From JANQOZ01 sp045106555 (GTDB lineage: Bacteria; Pseudomonadota; Gammaproteobacteria; Xanthomonadales; SZUA-38), in the NCBI GenBank assembly GCA_045106555.1, contig JBGCET010000020.1, forward strand, positions 62,001-126,000: 64,000 nt of DNA, in the 5' to 3' direction. A program made the position numbers and the translations under genes. The notes beneath the pieces are model-generated. The model worked only from the letters and a program-made list of their open reading frames with translations. It had not been told where the DNA came from and ran no database searches. Shown here piece after piece: positions 25,930 to 34,554 of this stretch. How positions within the stretch are numbered: the stretch's first letter is position 1; each line of letters opens with the position of its first letter.

Positions 25930-28173
25930 TTGACCAGATTGATCACGAGCGCCAGGACAGCGTGGCTGATACTGATAGTCGCCACCGGGTGGGCGGACAC
26001 GGGGCTCGCTGCGTCGGATCCCATCGACGTGCCGCAAATTGATGCCAGTATTTCGGTGGACGGGGAGCTTGATGAGCCGGTCTGGCAGCAGGCCAGGCAG
26101 GTGGAACTCCCGCTACAAACCTTTCCCGGGGAAAACACACCCGCGCCGGTAGCCACTACCGTTTACCTTATCGACAGCGGGACGTCGCTCCTCGTGGCGT
26201 TTCGGGCTGAAGACCCGGACCCTTCCGCCATCCGCGCTTTCTTCCGCGACCGCGACTCGGCGTTTCAAGACGACTTTGTGGGCGTTGCTCTGGACACTTT
26301 CAACGATGAGCGTCGGGCGCTGGAATTTTTCGCCAACGCCTACGGCGCTCAAATGGATCTGATCTTAGATGACGTTAACGACAACGAAGATGAGTCCTGG
26401 GACGCGATCTGGGATGCGGCGGGAAAGGTTCACGACTTTGGTTATGTGGTGGAAATGGATATTCCTTATTCTGCGCTGCAGCTGCCAGCAGACACCGATG
26501 GGCCCCGAATCTGGGGTATCGACCTGCTGCGATTTTACCCGCGGGACTTTCGTTATCGTCTGTCCAATAACCCTCAGCAGCGAGGATTGAACTGCTATCT
26601 CTGCCAGTTGGAGAAATTTCAGGGTTTTGCGAATGCCAAGCAGGGCCGGGATATAGAGGTCACCCCTACCATCACGGTAACTCGCAACGAGCAACGGGAC
26701 GAGGTGACGGATGCCAGCCTGGTCAGTGGTGATGTGGACATTGAACCGGGTTTGGATGTGAGCTGGGGGGTCACTCCTAACATCACCTTGAACGGTACCC
26801 TTAATCCAGACTTTTCCCAGGTAGAGGCGGACGTTGCCCAACTGGATGTCAACACCACGTTTGCGCTGTTTTTCCCTGAGCGCAGGCCCTTTTTTCTCGA
26901 AGGCGCCGACTTTTTTGAAACCCCGATTAACGCCGTTTATACCCGCAGCGTGGTGGATCCGGATTACGGTCTGCGAATGACGGGCAAAACGGGCGCCAAC
27001 GCTTTCGGCGTGTTTCTGGCTGACGATACGGTGACGAACTTCCTGGTACCAGGAAGTCTGGGTTCAGATTTGGCCACCTTGGATCAAGCCAGCACTAACG
27101 CGGTGGTTCGCTACCGCCGGGACATACTGAATAATTCGTCGGTCGGTTTGTTGCTTACTGCCCGGCAGGGCGACGACTATCACAACCATGTAGGTGGTGT
27201 GGATGCCCTTTGGCGACTCACTGACAGCGACGCCATCAGCTTTCAGTATCTGATGGCTGACAGCGAAAATCCCACATCCGTGGTGGATGACTTTGGTCTG
27301 GAGCCGGAGACCTCAGGCGATGGCTACCGGGTTTCCTACGAGCACAACGAGCGTAACTGGTTCAGTTCCGTTCGTTACGAAGACTACGACGACGAATTCA
27401 GAGCCGACCTGGGCTTTTTCTCGCGCAATAATTTTGATCGAGCGGTGGTGGGTGCCGGGTATCGCTGGTGGGGTGAGGCGGAGAAGAATTGGTGGAACCG
27501 TATCCAGATTTACTCGGACTATGACATTACTCATGATAACGATGGGCTCTTGTTGGAAGAAGAGCTTGAGTTCAGTGCCAATATACAGATGCCGCTGCAG
27601 AGTTTTGTCAGCGTGGGCTTTGGTGCACGGGATCGGTTTTTCGACGACGTCCTGTTTAGGGAGAACTTTTACAGCGTCTATGCAGAAACCCAGCCCTGGT
27701 CTGGCGTCAGGCTGGAGATGTTTGCGCGCTTTGGTGATCAGATCGATTTTGCCAATACTCAGCTTGGCGAGCTGACTCAAATCAACCCTGAGCTGGATCT
27801 AAACTTGGGTAAGCACCTGTCCATCTCCTTGGATCACACCTATCAGCAGCTTAAGCGTGATGAAGGCGAAATTTTCACCGCTAACCAAACTGACTTGCGG
27901 TTTTCCTACCAGTTCAACTTGCGTCAACGTTTGCGCTTGACCGTTCAATACACCGACGTAGAACGTAACCAGGCGCTCTACCAAGACGAGGTAGATGTTC
28001 GCAGCAAACGTCTGGGAACTCAGCTGATTTACAGCTACAAGGTGAATCCGCGAACGGTACTGTTTGCCGGTTACTCCGATAACGGGCTCGATAACGACGA
28101 GGTGGATTCCATTGTCACTACCAGCCGAACGCTGTTTGTTAAGCTTGGCTATGCGTGGGAACCTACGTTCTGA
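25930..28173 (+). CDS. DUF5916 outer-membrane protein with CBM9-like domain
   Basis: A 747-residue exported protein with a signal peptide ending about residue 28. Residues about 35-230 are a carbohydrate-binding-module-9-like beta-sandwich (ISVDGELDEPVWQQARQVE, then VYLIDSGTSLLVAFRAEDPD and DDFVGVALDTFNDERRA). The rest fits the DUF5916 barrel (NITLNGTLNPDFSQVEADVA, then FFPERRPFFLEGADFF) and ends in phenylalanine, as outer-membrane barrels do. Function is unknown; sugar or glycan binding is inferred from the first domain. The start is a TTG with GGGAGA upstream. The beta-helix gene follows 46 bases later and may share its transcript. Confidence 0.87.
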   Translation: MTRLITSARTAWLILIVATGWADTGLAASDPIDVPQIDASISVDGELDEPVWQQARQVELPLQTFPGENTPAPVATTVYLIDSGTSLLVAFRAEDPDPSAIRAFFRDRDSAFQDDFVGVALDTFNDERRALEFFANAYGAQMDLILDDVNDNEDESWDAIWDAAGKVHDFGYVVEMDIPYSALQLPADTDGPRIWGIDLLRFYPRDFRYRLSNNPQQRGLNCYLCQLEKFQGFANAKQGRDIEVTPTITVTRNEQRDEVTDASLVSGDVDIEPGLDVSWGVTPNITLNGTLNPDFSQVEADVAQLDVNTTFALFFPERRPFFLEGADFFETPINAVYTRSVVDPDYGLRMTGKTGANAFGVFLADDTVTNFLVPGSLGSDLATLDQASTNAVVRYRRDILNNSSVGLLLTARQGDDYHNHVGGVDALWRLTDSDAISFQYLMADSENPTSVVDDFGLEPETSGDGYRVSYEHNERNWFSSVRYEDYDDEFRADLGFFSRNNFDRAVVGAGYRWWGEAEKNWWNRIQIYSDYDITHDNDGLLLEEELEFSANIQMPLQSFVSVGFGARDRFFDDVLFRENFYSVYAETQPWSGVRLEMFARFGDQIDFANTQLGELTQINPELDLNLGKHLSISLDHTYQQLKRDEGEIFTANQTDLRFSYQFNLRQRLRLTVQYTDVERNQALYQDEVDVRSKRLGTQLIYSYKVNPRTVLFAGYSDNGLDNDEVDSIVTTSRTLFVKLGYAWEPTF

Positions 28174-28219
28174 GATGAAGTTGGCAGTGTTCGCGTCGTT
28201 GTTAATGGACACTAAAACG

Positions 28220-29479
28220 ATGACAACGATGCGACCTATTTTCTTCCTGCTATTTTTTGCGCTGGCTTGCGACGGCAATGCTGGCACCCGGGATGTAGCA
28301 ACGCCGGGTGAGCTAATTGCGGCCATTGACTCGGCGTTACCCGGGGACGTCATTACCTTGTTGCCTGGTACCTATGGCATTTCAGCCACCCGTATCTCGG
28401 TGAGTCGCAGTGGAACGTCGAGTCAGCCAATTACCGTCCGCGCCCCTGCCCTGGGTGACGCGTTGATCCGCTGGGACAGCGCAGGCAGTTTTGTTGAAGG
28501 GTTCTTGATTAGCGCACCCTGGTGGCGATTTGAGAATCTGGATATCGAAGGCGTGTGCAGCAACGACAGCGACTGCGAGCATGCGTTTCATGTGGTGGGT
28601 GGGGCAGACTCCACCATTTTGCGCGGTAATCGCCTGCATGGTTTTAATGCAATGCTCAAAGCCAATGGCAGCAGCGGGGAGTTTCCTGATGATGTGTTGG
28701 TTGAGCGCAATGAGCTGTTTAATGCCGCGCCAAGAAATACCGCAAATCCGGTTACACCCATAGACGTTGTGGGTGGTCGTCGCTGGGTCGTGCGGGGCAA
28801 CACCATTTACGATTTCGCCAAGGGTGGCGGCAACCAGATCAGCTACGCCGCGTTTCTCAAAGGCAACTCGAAAGACGGCTTAATCGAGCGCAACCTGGTG
28901 ATCTGTGAGCGCTTTCATAGTGGTCAGGTTCGTTTGGGTCTGTCACTTGGAGGTGGTGGGACGGGTCCTGATAGCATCTGCGAGGATCTTTCCTGTTCGC
29001 CGGAACACGAGGGCGGCATTGTGCGCAATAACCTGGTTATTAACTGCCCGGCGGATGTGGGGATTTATCTGAACGAGGCGGCCAGCTCCCAGGTCCACCA
29101 CAATACGCTGTACAACAACACCGGTATCGACGTGCGCTTCGCGGCAAGTTCAGTGGACCTGAGAAACAATCTGTTGAGCGGTGAAATTCGCAATCGCAAT
29201 GGAGGTACCAGCACTGAGGTCGATAATTTGGAAAACCTTAGCAATGCTCAGATGGAAAGCTGGTTTGCCGATCCTGCCAATGGGGATTTTTCCTTGCTTG
29301 ATGGTGCGGCGTTGGTGGACCAGGGGATGGCGCTGAACAGTGTCGAGCGCGACTATTGTGGTGTGTTGCGTGGCAATCCATTGGTTGACCTGGGCGCACT
29401 GGAATATTCGAGATCAGGTCAGTGCGATACGACAGTTGGTGGGGGTCGAAGCCAGATATTTGCTGACGGGTTTGAATAA
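28220..29479 (+). CDS. secreted right-handed beta-helix protein with F-x-D-G-F-E tail
   Basis: About 419 residues. The signal peptide (MRPIFFLLFFALACDGNA) precedes a pectin-lyase-like beta-helix opening with ATPGELIAAIDSALPGDVIT, the usual cap. Parallel coils carry Asn ladders (VLVERNELFN, GLIERNLVIC, GIVRNNLVIN, QVHHNTLYNN). A late block DYCGVLRGNPLVDLGALEY matches the choice-of-anchor Q type end. The last residues, QIFADGFE, match the C-termini of the three paralogs at 47.5-53 kb. The start could be 28205, 28220 or 28229. It may be a polysaccharide-active or surface protein; no catalytic residues were identified. Confidence 0.85.
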   Translation: MTTMRPIFFLLFFALACDGNAGTRDVATPGELIAAIDSALPGDVITLLPGTYGISATRISVSRSGTSSQPITVRAPALGDALIRWDSAGSFVEGFLISAPWWRFENLDIEGVCSNDSDCEHAFHVVGGADSTILRGNRLHGFNAMLKANGSSGEFPDDVLVERNELFNAAPRNTANPVTPIDVVGGRRWVVRGNTIYDFAKGGGNQISYAAFLKGNSKDGLIERNLVICERFHSGQVRLGLSLGGGGTGPDSICEDLSCSPEHEGGIVRNNLVINCPADVGIYLNEAASSQVHHNTLYNNTGIDVRFAASSVDLRNNLLSGEIRNRNGGTSTEVDNLENLSNAQMESWFADPANGDFSLLDGAALVDQGMALNSVERDYCGVLRGNPLVDLGALEYSRSGQCDTTVGGGRSQIFADGFE

Positions 29480-29481
29480 AG

Positions 29482-31056
29482 TCAGCCGATACCTGAAATC
29501 AGTTCGGCCTTCGCTGCAGCATGACTGACCACCTGATTGCGACCACTGTTTTTAGCCTCGTATAAGGCTTCGTCGGCCAGTTGTAGAGCATCTTCGATGC
29601 CGCTCATGGCATCATCCAGGGCACTCACGCCAAGGCTCACGGTAATGCTCAGAACGTTTTCGTCATGTTGCACCTCCAGGGCCTCAAGGGTGGCGCGAAG
29701 TCGTTCGGCGAATGCGCAGGCCTGGTTCAAACCCGTATTGGGAAGAAGGCAGGCAAATTCCTCTCCGCCCAGGCGTGCTGCCAGATCGATGCCGTCGCGC
29801 CCGCTCTCGACCAGTTTCTTGGCAACCGCAATCAACACTGCATCGCCGGCGGCGTGTCCATACCGGTCATTTACTTTCTTGAAAAAGTCGATATCCAGCA
29901 TCACCACGCTCAGCGGCATGCCAATGCGGCGGGCCCTGGCGATCTCGTTTGCGCTGACCGACATGAATTCTCGTCGATTGGCGATTTTCGTAAGGGCGTC
30001 GGTACGAGCCTGTTGCGCCAGCCGACGATTGGCCTCCTCATTAGCCTCGATCTGTTGTTGCAGCTGGGCTGTTCTGGCCATGACCGTTTGTTCCAGAGAC
30101 TGTCGTTCCACCGCCAACGCGCGCACCGCCCGCATTCGCTCTGCGCCACTGGCATGCAGGACCAAGCTGGTACACATGGCAACCAGCCCATAGAGCTGAA
30201 CTGCCAGGAACGCCCCTTCCGAGGCGTCGCTCACAGCAGATAACGTTACCGCCAAAGATCCAATGACCGTGAGTGCCAACAGCATCATGGAAGACGGTGT
30301 GTCCGCTCGCAGCGACAGCCAAACGCACAGGGGCATGGTTAGCAGTACGGTGGGGTATTGGCCCAGGCCATCTGGCATATAGTCACTGCCCAGATACAGC
30401 AGGCTCAGGGCCATCATGCAGGTGATGGCGGGACGCCAGATATTGCTGTAAAGCGACCGCCAGAACTCTACGCGAACGGTGCGCCAGCTGCCAAAAACCG
30501 CAAGCAGGGTGGGGGCTACCAGAACCGCACCCGTGAAATCTGAAAAGAACCACCGCCAGCCAACTGCTCGCAGGTCTGCGCCGGACAAGCCAAACGAAAG
30601 GTGCAGTGTGATCATTCCCAACACGGCAGCAAACACGCTCATGCTGACCGCTAAAACAGCGACAAGTTTGATCACGCCCGCGACGGATTTCAGCGGTTGC
30701 CTTGGTCCATCCAGGCGCCGGTAGAGCCATGCCGCGGCAAGGGCCGAAAGGGCATTGCCGGCCGCAGTCCAGACAAAAAAGTTCCAATTGTCCCCCTGAA
30801 ACATCAACGAATAGAGGAGGCTGGGGAAAAATATTGGCGGGAAACCGCGCCATCCAAAATATACCGCCATAGCGATGGAAAACCCTGCCGCCGGCCACAC
30901 CGCGACTACCGCATTGCTGGCAAACCCCAGTTCAAACGATGCCACTATGGATAGCCACATGGCAAAGGCCTGCAGCATCATTGCCGTCCACGGCCCTAGC
31001 CGCCAGCGTCGGGGTAACGCTAGCGAACGGGCGGTTAGGTTAGTGGCTTGGGGCAC
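29482..31056 (-). CDS. MASE1-GGDEF membrane diguanylate cyclase
   Basis: A 524-residue protein. The first 300 residues are a polytopic sensor of the MASE1 type (ELGFASNAVVAVWPAAGFSI, then FPPIFFPSLLYSL and eight or so hydrophobic spans). A short coiled coil (LEQTVMARTAQLQQQIEANE) joins it to a GGDEF domain with the active-site loop GGEEF in ARLGGEEFACLLP, so it should make cyclic di-GMP. An Arg lies upstream (RDGID) but not at the usual RxxD spacing, so inhibitory-site feedback is doubtful. The start is a GTG. It converges with the beta-helix gene, stop to stop two bases apart. Confidence 0.92.
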   Translation of the reverse strand: MPQATNLTARSLALPRRWRLGPWTAMMLQAFAMWLSIVASFELGFASNAVVAVWPAAGFSIAMAVYFGWRGFPPIFFPSLLYSLMFQGDNWNFFVWTAAGNALSALAAAWLYRRLDGPRQPLKSVAGVIKLVAVLAVSMSVFAAVLGMITLHLSFGLSGADLRAVGWRWFFSDFTGAVLVAPTLLAVFGSWRTVRVEFWRSLYSNIWRPAITCMMALSLLYLGSDYMPDGLGQYPTVLLTMPLCVWLSLRADTPSSMMLLALTVIGSLAVTLSAVSDASEGAFLAVQLYGLVAMCTSLVLHASGAERMRAVRALAVERQSLEQTVMARTAQLQQQIEANEEANRRLAQQARTDALTKIANRREFMSVSANEIARARRIGMPLSVVMLDIDFFKKVNDRYGHAAGDAVLIAVAKKLVESGRDGIDLAARLGGEEFACLLPNTGLNQACAFAERLRATLEALEVQHDENVLSITVSLGVSALDDAMSGIEDALQLADEALYEAKNSGRNQVVSHAAAKAELISGIG

Positions 31057-31138
31057 GCGCGACGGAGCCTCGATTACTCTCGTTAGAGATCACCACTTGG
31101 GTAACGGCGCATGGGACGAGAGCTTTAGCCGAGAAATG

Positions 31139-32026
31139 CTAAAGCGCGGAAGGCAATAGGGTGGTTTCCACCAAAATCCCGACAAACACGGCCAATCCCA
31201 GCCATTGATTGTTGAGAAAAGCGCGAAAGCAGGCCTGAGGTTCTCGGTGTCGAATCAACCACTGCTGATAGACGCAAAGTCCTGCGGCAATCCCGATGCT
31301 GGCCAGATAAGTTCCGCCGAACTCACACTGCTGACCGACCAGGAGCAGGGTTAGTAACAGGAGTGCCTGGAGCAGACCGATAGCGGGGCGGTCCAGCTCA
31401 CCAAGGGCGATGGCGATGCTTTTGATGCCCACCTCAAGATCGTCGGCCCGATCTACCATGGCGTACATGGTGTCGTAGGCAATGGTCAGTAGAAACGCCG
31501 CCAGGAACATAAGCCAGGCTAGGGAAGGGACGCTTCCGGTCTGGGCCGCAAACGCCATGGGAATGGCCCAGGAGAAGGCGGCCCCCAGCACCAGCTGAGG
31601 CAAATGGGTTACCCGTTTCATAAACGGATACACCGCGGCCAATGCAGCGCCGCCAAACGACAGCGCAATGGTTAGTGCGTTCATAGTGAGCACTAACGCA
31701 AAAGATAGGACGATCAGCAGTCCAAATACCCACAGCGCTTCCCTGGCGCTGAGTGCGCCGGTGGCCAACGGGCGGTTTTGAGTCCTGGCAACGCCGCCGT
31801 CCACTTTGCGATCGGCAAAATCGTTGATGGCACAACCGGCCATGCGCATGAACAGCGTTCCCAGCAGGAAAACCACCAGAACCCGGGGCTTCGGCCAGCC
31901 GTCAGCCGCCACCCACAGTGCCCATAGCGTTGGCCACAGCAACAGAAACACGCCGATGGGTTTGTCCAACCGGGTCAGCTGGATCACGGCTCGGCGTTTT
32001 TTTGGGTCAGTAAGAAGGCGAATCAT
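31139..32026 (-). CDS. ubiA: 4-hydroxybenzoate octaprenyltransferase
   Basis: A 295-residue membrane prenyltransferase, normal length, attaching the polyprenyl tail to 4-hydroxybenzoate in ubiquinone synthesis. The two Asp-rich motifs that bind Mg-prenyl diphosphate are NDFADRKVDGGVARTQNRPL and YDTMYAMVDRADD. About eight membrane spans are visible. ATG 32026 gives the usual N-terminus (MIRLLTDPKKRRAVIQLTRL); it lies 10 bases after the recG stop and has a weak ribosome site. A longer frame from 32068 would overlap recG. Confidence 0.95.
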   Translation of the reverse strand: MIRLLTDPKKRRAVIQLTRLDKPIGVFLLLWPTLWALWVAADGWPKPRVLVVFLLGTLFMRMAGCAINDFADRKVDGGVARTQNRPLATGALSAREALWVFGLLIVLSFALVLTMNALTIALSFGGAALAAVYPFMKRVTHLPQLVLGAAFSWAIPMAFAAQTGSVPSLAWLMFLAAFLLTIAYDTMYAMVDRADDLEVGIKSIAIALGELDRPAIGLLQALLLLTLLLVGQQCEFGGTYLASIGIAAGLCVYQQWLIRHREPQACFRAFLNNQWLGLAVFVGILVETTLLPSAL

Positions 32027-32036
32027 CAGCGGGTCA

Positions 32037-34127
32037 CTAAACGTCTGCGTAGTCCGTTGCCCGACCAATCCAGCGAGTAATCAGCTGCTGCGATTCCACT
32101 GGCCAGCCGCGTAGCATCAGCTCGGCGGCCTCGCCAACGGCGGGCAGCAGCTTGCGATCCCGGGATAGGTCGGCGATGCGAAACTGTGCGTCGCCGGTCT
32201 GCCGAGTGCCTAGCACTTCGCCGGGTCCGCGCAGCTCCAGATCCTTGCGCGCGATCACAAACCCGTCGTTAGTTTCCCGCATGACATTCAAGCGCTGTTT
32301 AGCCATCCCCCCTAGAGGCGCTTGATAGAGCAAGACACAGGACGAAGCGCCGCTGCCTCGGCCCACCCGTCCGCGCAGCTGGTGGAGCTGGGATAGGCCC
32401 AAACGTTCGGCATTTTCGATAATCATCAGTGTGGCTTCAGGCACGTCCACGCCCACTTCAATTACGGTGGTGGCCACCAGGACGTTTAGTTCTCCCTGCT
32501 TAAATTGCGCCATTACCGCGTCTTTTTCTGCGCTTTTCAGACGGCCATGAATCAGGCCCACAGCCAAATCCGGGAGGGCATCGGTGAGGGACTGGGCTAA
32601 GTCCGAAGCGGCCTCAGCCTGGAGCACTTCGGATTCATCAATAATGGTGCAAACCCAGTAAACCCTTTGGCCGCCAGCGCAGGCGCCGCGCACCGCGTCA
32701 ATCACTTCATGGCGTCGGACGTTGTTCATGGCCACGGTGTTGATGGGAATCCGGCCCGGCGGCAATTCATCGATGGTGGAGATATCCAGGTCAGCATAGG
32801 CGGTCATTGCCAGGGTGCGTGGTATGGGGGTAGCGGTCATGATCAGCTGGTGAGGTGAGGAGTTAGCGCCGCCGCCTTTCTCTCTTAACGCCATTCGCTG
32901 GTCCACGCCAAAACGATGCTGTTCATCAATAATGACCAGTCCTAGTTGACGGTAATGCACACCGTCCTGCATCAGGGCGTGGGTGCCAACAATCAAGTCG
33001 GCATCGCCGGCGACCGCAGCCAGCGCTTCGCTGCGCTGTTTGCCGCGCATCCTTCCGGTAAGCCAAACAACATTAATGCCCAGTGGCTCAAGCAGTTGGC
33101 GCAGTCCGCTGAAGTGTTGTTCTGACAAGAGCTCTGTGGGAGCGGCCAAAGCCGCCTGCTGGCCAGCATCGATGGTCTGGGCCGCCGCTGCAGCGGCAAC
33201 CACCGTTTTGCCCGACCCAACGTCGCCCTGCAGCAGGCGCAGCATGGGGCTGGTTTGCGCGATGTCGTCACCGATTTCTGCAACGACCCGCTGTTGAGCG
33301 CCGGTCAGGGTGAACGGCAGTGAATCGATCAGGGCTTTGCGCAGCGGGCTTTTTACGCTCATGGGCGGAGCGTTGCGGCTGCGTTCGCTCTGGCGTCGCT
33401 GGCGAAGACTGAGGCGATGGGCCAGCAGCTCCTGAAAGACCAGTAGCTGTTGCAGCGGGTGAAAGCCGCCGGCCAGAGCCGCGGTGTCGGCCTCCGGTGG
33501 CGGTTGATGAACATAGTTCAACGCTTCGTTGAGCGGCGCGGCGGCATCAATGCCCGCCAATGTGGTCACCTCTTCTGGTAACGGCGACAGTTCGGTCTCG
33601 CTTAGCAATTTCAACGCCGCGGCCACCAGTTTTCTCAGGAGTTTTTGCGACACGCCGTCACCAGCGGGATAGTGCGGCGTGAGGGAAGTTGCCAGGGGGC
33701 CGCAGTCTTCCACCTTGCGGTATTCCGGGTGGATCATTTCCAACCCACGCTGGCCAGGCTTCACTTCCCCATAACAGCGAAACGCGGTGCCGACTTTCAG
33801 CTGATTGAGCTGGGAGCGGTAGAAGTTAAATAGCCGCATGGTGAGCTGACCGGAGCCGTCACCCAGGGTCCAAAGCAGCATCGGGCGTCGCCCCCAGACA
33901 ATGCGGCTGTTGGTAACCTCGCCTTCGACCTGAGCCACGTCACCTGGGCGTAAATCTCCCAATGGCCACAAACGGGTGCGATCTTCGTAACGCAGCGGCA
34001 GGTGAAACAACAAGTCTGATACGTTTTCCAGGCCAACACGGGCGAGTTTTTCTGCCACCTTTGGCCCGACCCCGGATAACGCCGTCAACGGGTCGTCCAG
34101 TCCGGCAGGGGCTTTCTTGCCGGCCAT
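32037..34127 (-). CDS. recG: ATP-dependent DNA helicase RecG
   Basis: A 696-residue branch-migration helicase that remodels stalled forks and Holliday junctions. The N-terminal wedge domain begins with PLTALSGVGPKVAEKLARVG, and the OB region VAQVEGEVTNSRIVWGRRPM follows. Helicase motifs are intact: Walker A in LLQGDVGSGKTVVA, DEQH in VIIDEQHRFGV, ATPIPRTLAMT, and the motif VI block GRVGRGSGASSCVLLY. The C-terminal RecG domain is complete. It starts nine bases after the ridA stop, and the block ridA-recG-ubiA is likely one operon. Confidence 0.97.
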   Translation of the reverse strand: MAGKKAPAGLDDPLTALSGVGPKVAEKLARVGLENVSDLLFHLPLRYEDRTRLWPLGDLRPGDVAQVEGEVTNSRIVWGRRPMLLWTLGDGSGQLTMRLFNFYRSQLNQLKVGTAFRCYGEVKPGQRGLEMIHPEYRKVEDCGPLATSLTPHYPAGDGVSQKLLRKLVAAALKLLSETELSPLPEEVTTLAGIDAAAPLNEALNYVHQPPPEADTAALAGGFHPLQQLLVFQELLAHRLSLRQRRQSERSRNAPPMSVKSPLRKALIDSLPFTLTGAQQRVVAEIGDDIAQTSPMLRLLQGDVGSGKTVVAAAAAAQTIDAGQQAALAAPTELLSEQHFSGLRQLLEPLGINVVWLTGRMRGKQRSEALAAVAGDADLIVGTHALMQDGVHYRQLGLVIIDEQHRFGVDQRMALREKGGGANSSPHQLIMTATPIPRTLAMTAYADLDISTIDELPPGRIPINTVAMNNVRRHEVIDAVRGACAGGQRVYWVCTIIDESEVLQAEAASDLAQSLTDALPDLAVGLIHGRLKSAEKDAVMAQFKQGELNVLVATTVIEVGVDVPEATLMIIENAERLGLSQLHQLRGRVGRGSGASSCVLLYQAPLGGMAKQRLNVMRETNDGFVIARKDLELRGPGEVLGTRQTGDAQFRIADLSRDRKLLPAVGEAAELMLRGWPVESQQLITRWIGRATDYADV

Positions 34128-34136
34128 CAGTGCTGC

Positions 34137-34520
34137 TCAGTCCAGAACCATCACCGCATCCATCTCCACCGCAGCGCCCTTGGGCAACTCCGATACACCA
34201 ATGGCTGCGCGGGCGGGATAAGGCTCGGAGAAATACTGCCCCATAACGTCGTTCAATTGAGCGAAATGGCTGAGGTCGGTCAAGAAAATATTGAGCTTGG
34301 CGATATCGTTAAGATTGCCGCCTGCTGCCTTGCACACCGCTGCCAGATTCTTGAAAACGCGGTGGGTCTGGTCTTCGAAACCACCCTCAACCAGCGTCAT
34401 GCTGGCTGGGTCAAGGGGGATTTGCCCAGACACGTACACGGTGTTTCCGCATTTGACGGCCTGGCTGTAAGTGCCAATGGCTGCCGGCGCATCAGGTGTT
34501 CGAATAATCTCTCGGCTCAT
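34137..34520 (-). CDS. ridA: RidA family reactive enamine/imine deaminase
   Basis: A 127-residue protein, the standard RidA length. It hydrolyses 2-aminoacrylate and related reactive imines released by PLP enzymes. The marks are IGTYSQAVKCGNTVYVSGQI near the start, then FKNLAAVCKAAG, and ARAAIGVSELPKGAAVEMDA at the end with the Arg that binds the carboxylate. ATG 34520 has a GGAG site upstream; a longer frame from 34580 would enter spoT. Its position after spoT and before recG is common in gammaproteobacteria. Confidence 0.95.
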   Translation of the reverse strand: MSREIIRTPDAPAAIGTYSQAVKCGNTVYVSGQIPLDPASMTLVEGGFEDQTHRVFKNLAAVCKAAGGNLNDIAKLNIFLTDLSHFAQLNDVMGQYFSEPYPARAAIGVSELPKGAAVEMDAVMVLD

Positions 34521-34554
34521 GATTGGCTCCTGCCCCTGTTGGTTGTGGGGTTTG

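Noticed and set aside
26365..26841. 158-codon minus-strand frame inside the DUF5916 gene
   Set aside because: Opposite a frame with signal peptide and recognisable domains; no independent support.
29537..30243. Two plus-strand frames of about 200 codons inside the MASE1-GGDEF gene
   Set aside because: Antisense to an intact GGDEF coding sequence, with no protein-like pattern.
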